From JBLXBZ01 sp048265185 (lineage in GTDB: Bacteria > Pseudomonadota > Alphaproteobacteria > Rhizobiales > Stappiaceae): 64,000 nucleotides of DNA. The stretch lies in contig JBLXBZ010000003.1 of the NCBI GenBank assembly GCA_048265185.1, positions 124,001-188,000 of the forward strand. The letters are read 5' to 3'. The notes under the pieces were generated by a model, which did no database searches, was not told where the DNA came from, and was given only the letters and a program-made list of their open reading frames with translations. Made by a program: the position numbers and the translations under genes. Positions 43,233-51,960 of the stretch are shown one piece after another. Positions within the stretch are counted from its first letter, which is position 1. Every line of letters starts with the position of its first letter.

Positions 43233-43853
43233 TCAGTCCTTCAGCACGTCTTTGTTTTCGGCGACAAGCTCTTCCGCTTCATGGGCGGCGATCATCGTTT
43301 CCTTCTCGCCGCGTAGAATGGCGATAAGGGCTTGCACGCAACGAAAGGCGAAAAGCGCAAGGCCAAGGGGAAGAATGAGATAGGCGATCCAGCGTTGAAC
43401 CCTGACCTGGGTTCCGAAAGCCTCTTGGATGAATTCCGGGTAGCGCAGATCGTCAAGACCGATGCCGATCTTGTACATTTTCCGCCAGTAGTCGATGGCG
43501 CCGCCGCGAGAGTCGACGCCCAAAATGGAAAGCCAATCCGAGGACAGCAGGATGACCGCGTAAAAAATACAGCATAGCGCGCCGAAGATGGCGGCGGCGC
43601 GAAACAAGGGTTTTGGAAATAGGCGGATAAGCGCGTCGACGCCCAGGTGAGCTCCGATCTTCACGCCATAGCTCATGCCGAACAGGATCAGCCAGGCGAA
43701 CAGAATGCGCGTCAATTCCAGCGCCCCCGTCCAGCCCGAGTTGAAGCCATATCGCGCAACGACTTGTGAAAAGGAAATGATGGTCATCGCCGCCATCAGG
43801 AAAGCGAGTACGCCTTCCTCGAAGCGTGTGACCCAACTGTCTAGTTTTTGCAT
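43233..43853 (-). CDS. dctQ: TRAP transporter small permease subunit
   Basis: A 206-residue membrane protein with four helices. The DctQ pattern is clear: SFSQVVARYGFNSGWTGALE near residues 31-50, followed by LTRILFAWLILFGMSYGVK and AHLGVDAL. A loop of about 50 residues around GVDSRGGAIDYWRKMYKIG makes it longer than minimal DctQ. ATG 43853 (MQKLDSW) is preferred to the in-frame extension. dctM follows 10 bases downstream. Confidence 0.9.
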   Translation of the reverse strand: MQKLDSWVTRFEEGVLAFLMAAMTIISFSQVVARYGFNSGWTGALELTRILFAWLILFGMSYGVKIGAHLGVDALIRLFPKPLFRAAAIFGALCCIFYAVILLSSDWLSILGVDSRGGAIDYWRKMYKIGIGLDDLRYPEFIQEAFGTQVRVQRWIAYLILPLGLALFAFRCVQALIAILRGEKETMIAAHEAEELVAENKDVLKD

Positions 43854-44072
43854 GCCTAAAATCCTTCCATCGACCAACTGCGCCATTTCATCGGCTGGCT
43901 CTCCATCGACTGAGATGGAGTATTGGCTGCAATGAGCGGCGGCGGCGATCATCGACGGATGCGTGTCGCCCTTGCGCGGAACTCGGCCCAAAAACGCTTT
44001 ATTCGGGTCGGGTTCGTTGAAAATTGGGTGGTCAAAATGTCGTGGGTATTGATTTCGTCAAAACACGGCGAT

Positions 44073-44099
44073 CCCGCGCGCCGTTGGGCGACGCGCGGG
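44073..44099 (-). terminator. GC-rich stem-loop between dctP and dctQ
   Basis: CCCGCGCG at 44073-44080 and CGCGCGGG at 44092-44099 pair perfectly around an 11-base loop, just after the dctP stop in the 258-base gap before dctQ. Hairpins here commonly let the binding protein be made in excess over the permease. A T-run (TTTT) comes 10 bases later on the minus strand. Confidence 0.55.
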
Positions 44100-44111
44100 G
44101 GAATCCGCGTC

Positions 44112-45113
44112 TTACTTGTTTGCGGCGACAGCTGAATCGATCAGGTCCTGACCGATGTCATCCTTGAATTTGTCCCATACGGGCTTCATCGTGTCGACCC
44201 AAGCCTTACGCTGTTCTGGCGTCAGTTCACGCACCTTCGAGCCGGCGTCGATGATCCGGCCGCGGTTTTTCATTTCCGTGGCGGAGACGGCGGCATTGGC
44301 CTCGTCGGTGACTTCGGTGAGAATTTTCAAGAACTGATCGCGAACCTTGGGGTCCAGGCTATCGAGCCATTCTTTCGAGGTTACGAGAAGATAGGCCAAC
44401 AGCTGGTGGTTGGTCTGGGTGACGCCATCCTGAACTTCGAAGAATTTCTGCGTGTAGATGTTGGACCATGTGTTTTCTTGGCCGTCCACGACGCCGGTTT
44501 GCAATGCGCCGTAAACTTCCTTGAACGCCAATTTCTGAGCGTTCGCGCCAAGCGCCTCGATCATCGCTTCGGCGACGTCGGAAGTCTGGATGCGGAACTT
44601 CAAGCCTTTTGCGTCCGTTGGCTGGATAAGCGGCTTGTTGGCGGAGAATTGCTTCAGACCGGAGTTCCAGTAGCCAAGGCCGACAAAGCCAACGTCAGTC
44701 ATGGAGTTCAGCAGAGAAACGCCGCTTTCGCTTTTCTCAAAGCTGGAGACGGCGTCCATGTCCTGGAACAGGAAAGGAAGGTCGAACAGGCGGAACTTCA
44801 ACGTATAGGCTTCAAATTTGGACAGCGAAGGCGCGGCCAGCTGCACGTCGCCAAGAAGCAGGGCTTCCATCACCTTGTCGTCGTCAAACAGCTGGGAGTT
44901 CGGGAAAACCTCCATGCAGGCCGTGCCGTTCATCTCCTTGTTGACACGCTCGGCGAGCGCAGTCGCCGCGTCGCCCTTTGGGTGACCGGTCGCTGCGACC
45001 ACGTGGCTGAACTTAATGACGATTTCGCCGGAGTCGCATTCGTCAGCCGCCAGCGCAGGTGATGCGAAGGCGAATGTCGCAGCTGTTGCTGCGGCCATCA
45101 TGATTTTTCTCAT
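44112..45113 (-). CDS. dctP: TRAP transporter C4-dicarboxylate-binding periplasmic protein
   Basis: A 333-residue binding protein with a signal peptide (MRKIMMAAATAATFAFASPA and then LAADE). The mature part begins IVIKFSHVVAATGHPKGDAA, a typical DctP N-terminus. The substrate-carboxylate arginine is in LKFRIQTSDV near residue 172, and QTGVVDGQENTWSNIY is present. It captures succinate, malate or similar in the periplasm; true specificity is unknown. GGGAGG precedes ATG 45113. Upstream lie a sigma-54 promoter-like element and a dyad. Confidence 0.93.
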   Translation of the reverse strand: MRKIMMAAATAATFAFASPALAADECDSGEIVIKFSHVVAATGHPKGDAATALAERVNKEMNGTACMEVFPNSQLFDDDKVMEALLLGDVQLAAPSLSKFEAYTLKFRLFDLPFLFQDMDAVSSFEKSESGVSLLNSMTDVGFVGLGYWNSGLKQFSANKPLIQPTDAKGLKFRIQTSDVAEAMIEALGANAQKLAFKEVYGALQTGVVDGQENTWSNIYTQKFFEVQDGVTQTNHQLLAYLLVTSKEWLDSLDPKVRDQFLKILTEVTDEANAAVSATEMKNRGRIIDAGSKVRELTPEQRKAWVDTMKPVWDKFKDDIGQDLIDSAVAANK

Positions 45114-45171
45114 GGTAATCCTCCCAATGGTTTTGAACGGCTCGTAAGCCAAGCTTGGAGCCTTAAACGTA

Positions 45172-45187
45172 ATCAATTTTTATGCCA
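45172..45187 (-). promoter_or_regulatory. Candidate sigma-54 promoter of dctPQM
   Basis: On the minus strand TGGCAT, five A, then TTGAT. It differs from the -24/-12 consensus (TGGCAC-N5-TTGCA) at the last base of the first block and near the GC of the -12 element. It sits 58 bases upstream of the dctP start, consistent with the DctD class of activators. Confidence 0.55.
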
Positions 45188-45258
45188 ATTGCACGGATCG
45201 CGAAATTTTGCGCCTGTTAGAAGTAAATTGAAAAATGCTCACGGGAAAATGTGTCGAT

Positions 45259-45274
45259 TGCAACCCATGTTGCA
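45259..45274. promoter_or_regulatory. Candidate upstream activator (DctD) site
   Basis: TGCAACCCATGTTGCA is a perfect 6-4-6 inverted repeat about 70 bases upstream of the -24 element, where sigma-54 activators bind. Confidence 0.45.
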
Positions 45275-45301
45275 GATTTGTGTGTTGATTTCGACGCAAA
45301 G

Positions 45302-46663
45302 CTAACGTTCGGCGCGTGTCTCGCGGCCAAGATCATATTTGCGCATTTTTTCATAAAGCGCCTTTCGCGATAGCTGCAACGCTTCATATGTGCGTTTTAT
45401 GCTGCCGTTTTGGCGTTTTAATTCATTGGCGATTATTTCGCGCTCAAACTTTGCGACCTGTTCGGCCAGAGGCGTTCTCTCGCGGTCTTCTTCATCGGCG
45501 TTTTCGGCGGAGGAGGACATGGGGCCCGCCGGCTCTAGCCCAAGGACGAAACGGTCCGCCAGATTGCGCAGCTCCCGCACATTTCCCGGCCATTCGCGTG
45601 TGATGAGATCCGCCATGAAATCCGGGGGAATATCGGGAATTTCGCGGCGATACCGCGCCCGCGCTTCTCGGGCCAAGTGGTGAAAGAGCAGAGGAATGTC
45701 GTCGCGCCGTTCTTTCAGCGATGGAATTGTGATGGTGACTACATTCAAGCGGTAATATAAGTCTTTGCGAAAGCGCCCTTCCGCGCCGGCGACTTCCAGA
45801 TCTTCCTTGGTCGCGGCGATGAAGCGCACATCCAGCGGAATGGTTTTATTGGAGCCGAGCCGCTCGATGCTCCGCGTCTCAATGACGCGCAGTAATTTCA
45901 CTTGAAGATCCATTGGCATGGATTCGATTTCGTCGAGAAAAACGGTTCCGCCTTGCGCATATTCAAGTTTGCCGATGCGTTTGCGGCTGGCGCCGGTGAA
46001 GGCGCCTTGCTCATGGCCAAACAATTCGGATTCAATGACTTCCGCCGGCAGGCCGCCGCAATTGAGCGCCACAAAGGCCCCTTTGCTTCTTGGCCCCTCT
46101 TCATGGAGCGCTCGGGCCACCACTTCCTTGCCGGAGCCGGTCTCGCCGCGCAGCAGAACGTCGGCGTCGGTGGCGGCGAGCGTTGTCACGGTTCCGCGCA
46201 GACGCTCCATCATGGGCGAGCGTCCAACGAGACGCCCGGCGAGGCCGTTGTGATCGCCGAGTTGCGAGCGCAGCGCGCGGTTTTCCAGAACGAGGCGACG
46301 TTTCTCAACGCTTCTCTCAACCACGCTGGCGAGCCGCGATATGGAAAAGGGTTTCTCCATGAAATCATAGGCGCCGGCGCGCATGGCCTCCACCGCCAAC
46401 GGCACGTCGCCATGTCCGGTGATCAAAACCACGGGAATAACGGGGTCCACTTCGAAAGTGGTTCGCATCAATTCGAAACCGTCCATTTTCGGCATTTTGA
46501 TGTCGGTGATCAAAACGCCGTAGAAGTCACGCCGCAAATGGCCGGCGATTCCCGATGGAGAGGCGAAGCTGATGACGTCGAAACCCGCCAGCTCAAGTCC
46601 TTGGGCGAGGGCTTCGCGCAGGTCGTCGTCGTCGTCGACCAATAAAACAGTCGGCCTATCCAT
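45302..46663 (-). CDS. dctD: Sigma-54-dependent C4-dicarboxylate response regulator DctD
   Basis: A 453-residue NtrC-type regulator. The receiver domain has VLLVDDDDDLREAL at the start and the phospho-acceptor aspartate in LITDIKMPKMDGFEL near residue 52. The AAA+ domain carries the Walker A GETGSGKE near 173, the sigma-54 contact loop HEQGAFTGA and Walker B region GGTVFLDEIESMP. A C-terminal Fis-type HTH includes ALQLSRKALYEKMRKY. ATG 46663 (MDRPT) is taken; the in-frame ATG 46696 has no ribosome site. The start overlaps dctB by 8 bases. Confidence 0.92.
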   Translation of the reverse strand: MDRPTVLLVDDDDDLREALAQGLELAGFDVISFASPSGIAGHLRRDFYGVLITDIKMPKMDGFELMRTTFEVDPVIPVVLITGHGDVPLAVEAMRAGAYDFMEKPFSISRLASVVERSVEKRRLVLENRALRSQLGDHNGLAGRLVGRSPMMERLRGTVTTLAATDADVLLRGETGSGKEVVARALHEEGPRSKGAFVALNCGGLPAEVIESELFGHEQGAFTGASRKRIGKLEYAQGGTVFLDEIESMPMDLQVKLLRVIETRSIERLGSNKTIPLDVRFIAATKEDLEVAGAEGRFRKDLYYRLNVVTITIPSLKERRDDIPLLFHHLAREARARYRREIPDIPPDFMADLITREWPGNVRELRNLADRFVLGLEPAGPMSSSAENADEEDRERTPLAEQVAKFEREIIANELKRQNGSIKRTYEALQLSRKALYEKMRKYDLGRETRAER

Positions 46664-48548
46664 TGTTGTTCTCGCGTCTGTTGTGGCTTTGTCCATGGTC
46701 GGCGCAATTGGCCAGAGGCAATATGACCTTGAAAAGCGCGCCGCCGGAGGTGGATTGCTCCGCGTCTAAAGAGCCGTTGAAGTCGTGCACGATCTTATAG
46801 GCGATCGACAACCCAAGCCCAAGACCTTCGCCAACCTCTTTTGTGGTGAAGAATGGGTCATACATTTGACCGCGCACGCTAGGGGAGACGCCAGGACCAT
46901 TGTCGCTAATCTCTAGAACGCCTTTCCCGCGTTCTCGGCGCAAACGGATGACGACCTGCGGAGCGGGGGAGTGAGCAACCGCGTCTAATGCGTTTGAGAT
47001 CAGATTGACGGCCACCTGCTCCAGACGGACGTGTCCGCCCATCACCACCACGTCGTGGTCCTCCGTCTCAATGTGAATGTCGATGGCGGATTGTTTGACG
47101 CGTGAGGAGAGCAGCATCAGGGCTTCATCGATCACTTGCCGCAAACGCACAGGTTTCAACTCGGCGCCGGCCCGCCGGGTGAAGCCTTTCAGAGCGCGGG
47201 AGATTTCCGCCATTCGCTCCACCAACCTTGTGATGTGGGCGATGTTCTCCATCGCTTTTTGCGCCGCGCCGCGCTCCATAAGCAGTTGCGCGTTGTCGGC
47301 GTTGGAGCGAATGGCGGCGAGGGGCTGGTTGAATTCATGGCTGAGCGCCGCCGACATTTGCCCTAATGTGGCGAGCTTCGCCGCCTGCACCAGATCCGCC
47401 TGGGTGCGGCGTAACTCCGCTTCTGCGGCCTCTCTGTCCTGAACTTCCTTTGCGAGTTTGGCGTTGGCGTTTGAAAGGTCGCGGGTTCGGGCTTTCACGC
47501 GCCGCTCCAAGCGTAGCGCGGCCCGGCGATCCTCCTTCATTTTCAGCAGCACCGCGCGTCGCCGGTCCAGCGCCGCCCAGATCACGCCGCTGATGAGCAG
47601 CGAGATCAAAACGGCGGTGATCGTCGCTTTGGCGGCCTGTCCCCGGGCGTTGGCCACGTCGGAGAAAACGACGATGCGCAAATCTAGAATTGTCGATTTC
47701 TGCGACAACTCCAGATAAACGCCGGAACGTTTTTGGTGTTTGATATGGGCGAGGCGATATCCCGCCAATTGGCTGGTTTTTTCAACCACGGCGGCGCGCG
47801 AAGAGCGGCGGTCCGAATCCGCGTTCCAGCTCGAGGCGGCGGCCGACGAAGGGGGAAAGAGATACGCGCCGCGCCATGACGCCCGGTTGGTCACGACCAC
47901 CTGATCATTGACGTTAATCGCGGCGATGGCGTCTTTAGAAAGCGCCCAGGCTTGCTCCACGGAGGCGAGCGAGACCCGCACGGCGACGACGCCCACAAGA
48001 TGAGCGTCTTTTCGAACGGCGGCGGCGAAAACATAGTCCGAAGCCTGACTTCCGCCGCGGTTGATCAACTCCCGGCCTAGTCGTCCTTGCATGGCCTCCG
48101 CAAAAGCCTTTGGAAATTCGGATCTACCGACTAGAGGGGGAAAGGAGGGGCCATTGCTTGACCGTTTTTGTTTGAGCGCGCCTTGAAGGCTTGAAGCGAG
48201 TAATTCGCCGGAAGGGGTCAGGAAGGCGACTTCGCGCGCGCCCGACATGGCGGCGATGCTGGCCGCGATGGCGACGCCTTCAGACTGGGCTTCCGCGTCG
48301 ATAAGGTCAATCACGTCTGGTTGGCGCGCCAGAAGCGGCGGCAGGAGCCGGAACTTGTCCAGCAATCGTTCAAGAGTGGCCGATTGCACCGCCAGCGCCG
48401 CCTCTGTGCGGGTTTGCACATCCGCCAGAAACAGTCTCTCACTGACGGCGGTGGTCACGCTGGCCGATATGAGCGTCGCCACCACCGCGATGATCGCGAA
48501 GGCCAGCGTCATGCGATTATGGGCGGCGCGGGGCGTAGGACCAGTCAT
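46656..48548 (-). CDS. dctB: C4-dicarboxylate sensor histidine kinase DctB
   Basis: A 630-residue inner-membrane sensor. A first helix near residues 13-33 precedes a large periplasmic double-PAS-like sensor (about 34-300); a second helix (ATITAVLISLLISGVIWAAL) follows. A coiled-coil with many K/R/E/A residues leads to the H-box ALSHEFNQPLAAIRSNADN with the phosphorylated histidine, then NLISNALDAV (N box), EISDNGPGV (G1) and GEGLGLGLSIAYKIV (G2). The DctB/DctD pair senses external dicarboxylates and controls dctPQM next door. Confidence 0.92.
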   Translation of the reverse strand: MTGPTPRAAHNRMTLAFAIIAVVATLISASVTTAVSERLFLADVQTRTEAALAVQSATLERLLDKFRLLPPLLARQPDVIDLIDAEAQSEGVAIAASIAAMSGAREVAFLTPSGELLASSLQGALKQKRSSNGPSFPPLVGRSEFPKAFAEAMQGRLGRELINRGGSQASDYVFAAAVRKDAHLVGVVAVRVSLASVEQAWALSKDAIAAINVNDQVVVTNRASWRGAYLFPPSSAAASSWNADSDRRSSRAAVVEKTSQLAGYRLAHIKHQKRSGVYLELSQKSTILDLRIVVFSDVANARGQAAKATITAVLISLLISGVIWAALDRRRAVLLKMKEDRRAALRLERRVKARTRDLSNANAKLAKEVQDREAAEAELRRTQADLVQAAKLATLGQMSAALSHEFNQPLAAIRSNADNAQLLMERGAAQKAMENIAHITRLVERMAEISRALKGFTRRAGAELKPVRLRQVIDEALMLLSSRVKQSAIDIHIETEDHDVVVMGGHVRLEQVAVNLISNALDAVAHSPAPQVVIRLRRERGKGVLEISDNGPGVSPSVRGQMYDPFFTTKEVGEGLGLGLSIAYKIVHDFNGSLDAEQSTSGGALFKVILPLANCADHGQSHNRRENNNG

Positions 48549-48624
48549 TCGGGTGGTTTACAACAATGGGAAAAGATGGTTGGGCGGGTTCTGTAAATAC
48601 GCGCGAAAAGCGGCGCCGTCCCGC

Positions 48625-48852
48625 TCAACCGGATTCCGCCGGCCAAAAGCCGCTTTCCCGGTCTCGCTCGATAATCCGCAGATCAATGTCTTGCGATCGG
48701 CATCGAAAGCATCGCAGGGACTTCTCCAGGTCGTCCAACAGCTCGCCGTCAGGATAGGTCGTCTTGATGTAGCGCATGCGCCCGCAATCCTTGCAGTAGA
48801 AACCAAGCCTAAGGCCAGAGGCTTTGAGTTCGCCGACTGTTTCTGGCTTCAT
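48625..48852 (-). CDS. Small zinc-ribbon protein
   Basis: A 75-residue protein with two CxxC pairs (FYCKDCGRMRY near residues 18-28 and RCFRCRSQD near 48-56), consistent with one zinc ribbon. Function is not recognised. AAAGGA lies 9 bases before ATG 48852; the ATG 9 bases upstream directly abuts that site, so it is a less likely start. It lies just downstream of queG on the same strand. Confidence 0.72.
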   Translation of the reverse strand: MKPETVGELKASGLRLGFYCKDCGRMRYIKTTYPDGELLDDLEKSLRCFRCRSQDIDLRIIERDRESGFWPAESG

Positions 48853-48889
48853 GTTCACCATTCCTTTGGGACTTTGAGCCGCCGCCGGA

Positions 48890-50044
48890 TCATTGCGCGA
48901 CGTCGTTCCATTCGTTGATGACGTCGGGGCTTGTTTCACCGCCGATTTTTTCGCGCCGAAGCGCGGCGAACGCGCTTGCTGACAACAGGCGCCTCGCCGC
49001 CCAGATTGCGGCGCCGCGCACAAGCTCTCCCGGGTCGCGCGTTAGTTCTATAACATGTGATGCAAGGTTGCGCTGTCCTGAATTTCCCGCGGCGATTAGA
49101 ACATTGCGCAAAAATCGGTCGCGGCCAATGCGTTTTACCGGGGAGCCGGCGAATAATGTTCGAAAGCTCGCGTCGTCCAATTGCAGCAGATCAGCTAGTT
49201 GAGGAGATTTAAGATCGTCGCGTGCGTGAAGTTTGCTCTCGCGCGCGCTTTGAGCGAACTTATTCCATGGACAGGCGGCCAGACAGTCGTCGCATCCATA
49301 AATGCGATTGCCCATGGCGGCGCGGAATTCGGCTGGAATTGGTCCTGCGTTTTCGATGGTCAAATAGGAAATGCAGCGGCGCGCGTCGATTTGATAGGGA
49401 GCGGGAAACGCCCCGGTTGGACAGGCGTCGAGACACGCTCGGCAGGAGCCGCAATGATCGCGCTCCGGCGGATCTTCGGGCAGTTCGAGCGTTGTGAAAA
49501 TTTCACCGATAAAAAACCAGGAGCCAAGTTCCCGCGACACTAGATTCGTGTGTTTCCCCTGCCAGCCAAGTCCAGCGGCCTGAGCCAATGGTTTTTCCAT
49601 GATGGGGGCGGTGTCGACAAAGACCTTGACGGCCTCCTCGTCCAGCCCGGCGCGCCGGGCGTTTGCCAGAAGAGATTGCGCCAGCTCTTTCAGGCGTCCT
49701 TTGATAATGTCGTGATAATCGCGGTTTCTAGCGTAGACGGAGATGTTTGCGCGTTCATGTCGCGAAAGATTGACGAGAGGGTTTTCATCCGGCCCATAAT
49801 TCATGGCCAGCACGACGGCGGTTTGAACTTCTGGCCATAAAGCGCTGGGGGCGCCGCGACGCGACTCGGTTTCGCGCATCCATGTCATGTCGCCATGATA
49901 GCCCTGATTGAGGAAGGCGGAGAGATTAGCCGCCGGCGTTTGCGCGCGCACTTGCCGCGTGACGCGGCACAAATCAAACCCAAGCGCTTCCGCTTTTTCG
50001 CGCAGACGTTGTTTGAGGCGCTCGCGGCTTGTCGGTTTTGTCAT
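48890..50044 (-). CDS. queG: Epoxyqueuosine reductase
   Basis: A 384-residue cobalamin- and iron-sulfur-dependent enzyme making queuosine in tRNA from epoxyqueuosine. The N-terminal domain has the DUF1730-type AMNYGP and VYARNRDYHD blocks. The two [4Fe-4S] motifs are CGSCRACLDACPTGAF near residue 205 and CDDCLAACPWNKFAQS near 255. The C-terminal HEAT-like tail (NVLIAAGNSGQRNLASHVI) is also typical. Full family length. Confidence 0.95.
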   Translation of the reverse strand: MTKPTSRERLKQRLREKAEALGFDLCRVTRQVRAQTPAANLSAFLNQGYHGDMTWMRETESRRGAPSALWPEVQTAVVLAMNYGPDENPLVNLSRHERANISVYARNRDYHDIIKGRLKELAQSLLANARRAGLDEEAVKVFVDTAPIMEKPLAQAAGLGWQGKHTNLVSRELGSWFFIGEIFTTLELPEDPPERDHCGSCRACLDACPTGAFPAPYQIDARRCISYLTIENAGPIPAEFRAAMGNRIYGCDDCLAACPWNKFAQSARESKLHARDDLKSPQLADLLQLDDASFRTLFAGSPVKRIGRDRFLRNVLIAAGNSGQRNLASHVIELTRDPGELVRGAAIWAARRLLSASAFAALRREKIGGETSPDVINEWNDVAQ

Positions 50045-50114
50045 GTGGCTCGTTCCGGGGTGAGCGCTTCATTCGTGAGCCTGCGACCGCTGGAGGCTCA
50101 CGTTTCACGCCAAA

Positions 50115-50807
50115 CTAGAAGTCTAGATCAGCGTAAGAAGCGGCCGGCGGCATTCCAAGGATTTTTTCCGCCAGAAGAGGACGGAAACTTGGCCGTGACT
50201 TCACCCGCGCATACCAACTTTTGACGTTCTCTTCGTTGGACCAGGGTATTTCGCCCAGATAGTCGGCGCAGGATAATTCCGCCGCGATGGCGAAATCGGC
50301 GAAACTTAGTTTCTCCCCGCCAATCCAGTTTCGCGACGCCACGAGATAGCCGAAATATCGCATGTGATGATGGATATTGGCGCGCGCCGCGCGCAGGGCG
50401 GACGAATCAGGCGCGCCTCCGCCGGCGGAATTTGGCATTTCCTGCTTGTAGACGCGTTCGCGCACGAACAGCCCCACCACTTCGTGGTCCAGCTTGTTGA
50501 GAGCCCAGTCCACGAGGCGGCGGGTCTCGGCGCGGACCTCTGGATGATCAGGCATTAGCCGCCGGTCGCCAACGGCGTAGCCTCTCGTTTCGTCGAGATA
50601 CTCCATGATGGCGAAAGCGCCGCAGATCGCAGGGCCGTCATTTTCCACGAGAACGGGCACGGCGCCCGCCGGGTTGAGCATAAGAAATTCGCGGCGACGC
50701 TCCCAGGGGCGTTCAATGCGCATTTCCGCGCTGACGCCATATTCGGCGAGAACCAGGCGCAGAAAGCGGGACGATGGCGAAAATGGATGATGATATAAGT
50801 TGAGCAT
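50115..50807 (-). CDS. Glutathione S-transferase family protein
   Basis: A 230-residue two-domain protein. The N-terminal thioredoxin-like domain opens MLNLYHHPFSPSSRFLRLVL, where the serine after PFSP is a likely glutathione-activating residue. NPAGAVPVLVENDG contains the cis-proline, and the helical C-terminal domain begins about residue 85. The late GEKLSFADFAIAAELSCADY matches the conserved GST capping motif. The physiological substrate is unknown. An in-frame GTG at 50816 is the alternative start; the sequence does not decide between them. Confidence 0.87.
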   Translation of the reverse strand: MLNLYHHPFSPSSRFLRLVLAEYGVSAEMRIERPWERRREFLMLNPAGAVPVLVENDGPAICGAFAIMEYLDETRGYAVGDRRLMPDHPEVRAETRRLVDWALNKLDHEVVGLFVRERVYKQEMPNSAGGGAPDSSALRAARANIHHHMRYFGYLVASRNWIGGEKLSFADFAIAAELSCADYLGEIPWSNEENVKSWYARVKSRPSFRPLLAEKILGMPPAASYADLDF

Positions 50808-51125
50808 TCGCGGCACTATATCCTGCTCTGGAGACGGGCGAGGGTCGGTTTGAAGGCTTCTCGCTGATAATCATGTTCGTAATTCGGCGTAAATTCCTTT
50901 GAAGACGGCGATGACGAAATCGAATTGCCGTTGACGACGGCGCTAATTTTCATACCACGTCCCACCGTCTAAATCTCAAGGACCTTCAGTTTTCAGTCAT
51001 AGATTTTCGCTTCAAATGCGTCGTTTGGATTGCGCGAACAGGCCGCACCGTATAAGCCCGCAACAAACGTCACACAACAACCAATGTTTAAATTTCCCCC
51101 GGCATGCCCCTGGAGATCCCAGCTT
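50808..51125. other. Intergenic region before uppP, no gene seen
   Basis: Holds the upstream regions of the GST gene and uppP. A small GCCGT-TGACG-ACGGC hairpin is visible near 50928-50942. No ORF or known RNA is supported. An in-frame extension of uppP from 51030 is open but is unlike the family. Confidence 0.5.
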
Positions 51126-51932
51126 ATGGAAACAGGCACCTTATTCGAAGCGCTGATTCTTGGTCTCGTTGAAGGACTTACGGAGTTTATTCCGGTCTCG
51201 TCAACAGGACATCTTTTGCTGCTTGGTCACTTCATGGGATTTGAGAGCACGGGTAAAACTTTCGAGGTGCTTATTCAGCTAGGGGCGATTTTGGCGATTC
51301 TGACGGTGTATTTCTCGCGTTTGATGGCTATAGCCAAAGCCTTGCCCAGCGACCCCACCGCGCGGCGCTTCGTGTTTGGCGTTTTGTTGGCTTTCTTGCC
51401 GGCGGCGGTTATTGGCGTTTTCGCCCATGGGTTTATCAAGGAGGTGTTGTTCGAGGCGCCGCTTCTGATTTGCACGACTCTTGTTCTGGGCGGCGTCATA
51501 TTGTTGATCATTGACCGGTTGCCGCTTCAGGCCAAATACACCGACGTGACGCATTATCCGCTCTGGATGTATTTGGCCATCGGTTTTTGTCAGACGGTGG
51601 CCATGATTCCCGGCGTTTCCCGCTCCGGCGCCACCATTGTCGGCGCGTTGTTGATGGGAACCGACAAGCGTTCGGCCGCCGAGTTTTCGTTCTTTCTCGC
51701 AATGCCGACGATGGCGGGCGCTTTCGCTTACGATTTATTCAAAAATCGCAATGTTTTGTCAGCTGATGACGCTGCGCTCATAACCGTTGGTTTCATCGCC
51801 GCTTTCATCGCGGGCGTGATTGTCGTCAAAGGGCTTTTGGATTTCGTCAGCCGCCATGGCTTCGCACCGTTCGCTTGGTGGCGCATTGCCGTTGGGCTTG
51901 CCGGCTTCGTGGGCCTTTATATTTTTGGCTGA
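51126..51932 (+). CDS. uppP: Undecaprenyl-diphosphatase (BacA/UppP)
   Basis: A 268-residue inner-membrane enzyme with about eight helices that dephosphorylates undecaprenyl diphosphate, recycling the lipid carrier for cell-wall synthesis. Motif 1 is LVEGLTEFIPVSSTGHLLLL near residues 15-34 and motif 2 is IPGVSRSGATIVGALLMGT near 160-180; both are catalytic signatures. ATG 51126 gives METGTLFEALILG, like the family. Confidence 0.96.
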   Translation: METGTLFEALILGLVEGLTEFIPVSSTGHLLLLGHFMGFESTGKTFEVLIQLGAILAILTVYFSRLMAIAKALPSDPTARRFVFGVLLAFLPAAVIGVFAHGFIKEVLFEAPLLICTTLVLGGVILLIIDRLPLQAKYTDVTHYPLWMYLAIGFCQTVAMIPGVSRSGATIVGALLMGTDKRSAAEFSFFLAMPTMAGAFAYDLFKNRNVLSADDAALITVGFIAAFIAGVIVVKGLLDFVSRHGFAPFAWWRIAVGLAGFVGLYIFG

Positions 51933-51934
51933 AG

Positions 51935-51956
51935 GAGCGCTGCGCGGTGAGCGCTC
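51935..51956. terminator. Perfect 7-bp hairpin between convergent uppP and mtnA
   Basis: GAGCGCT and AGCGCTC pair with an 8-base loop; both genes end within a few bases of it. A TTATTTTT run follows on the plus strand seven bases later. Confidence 0.55.
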
Positions 51957-51960
51957 GGCG

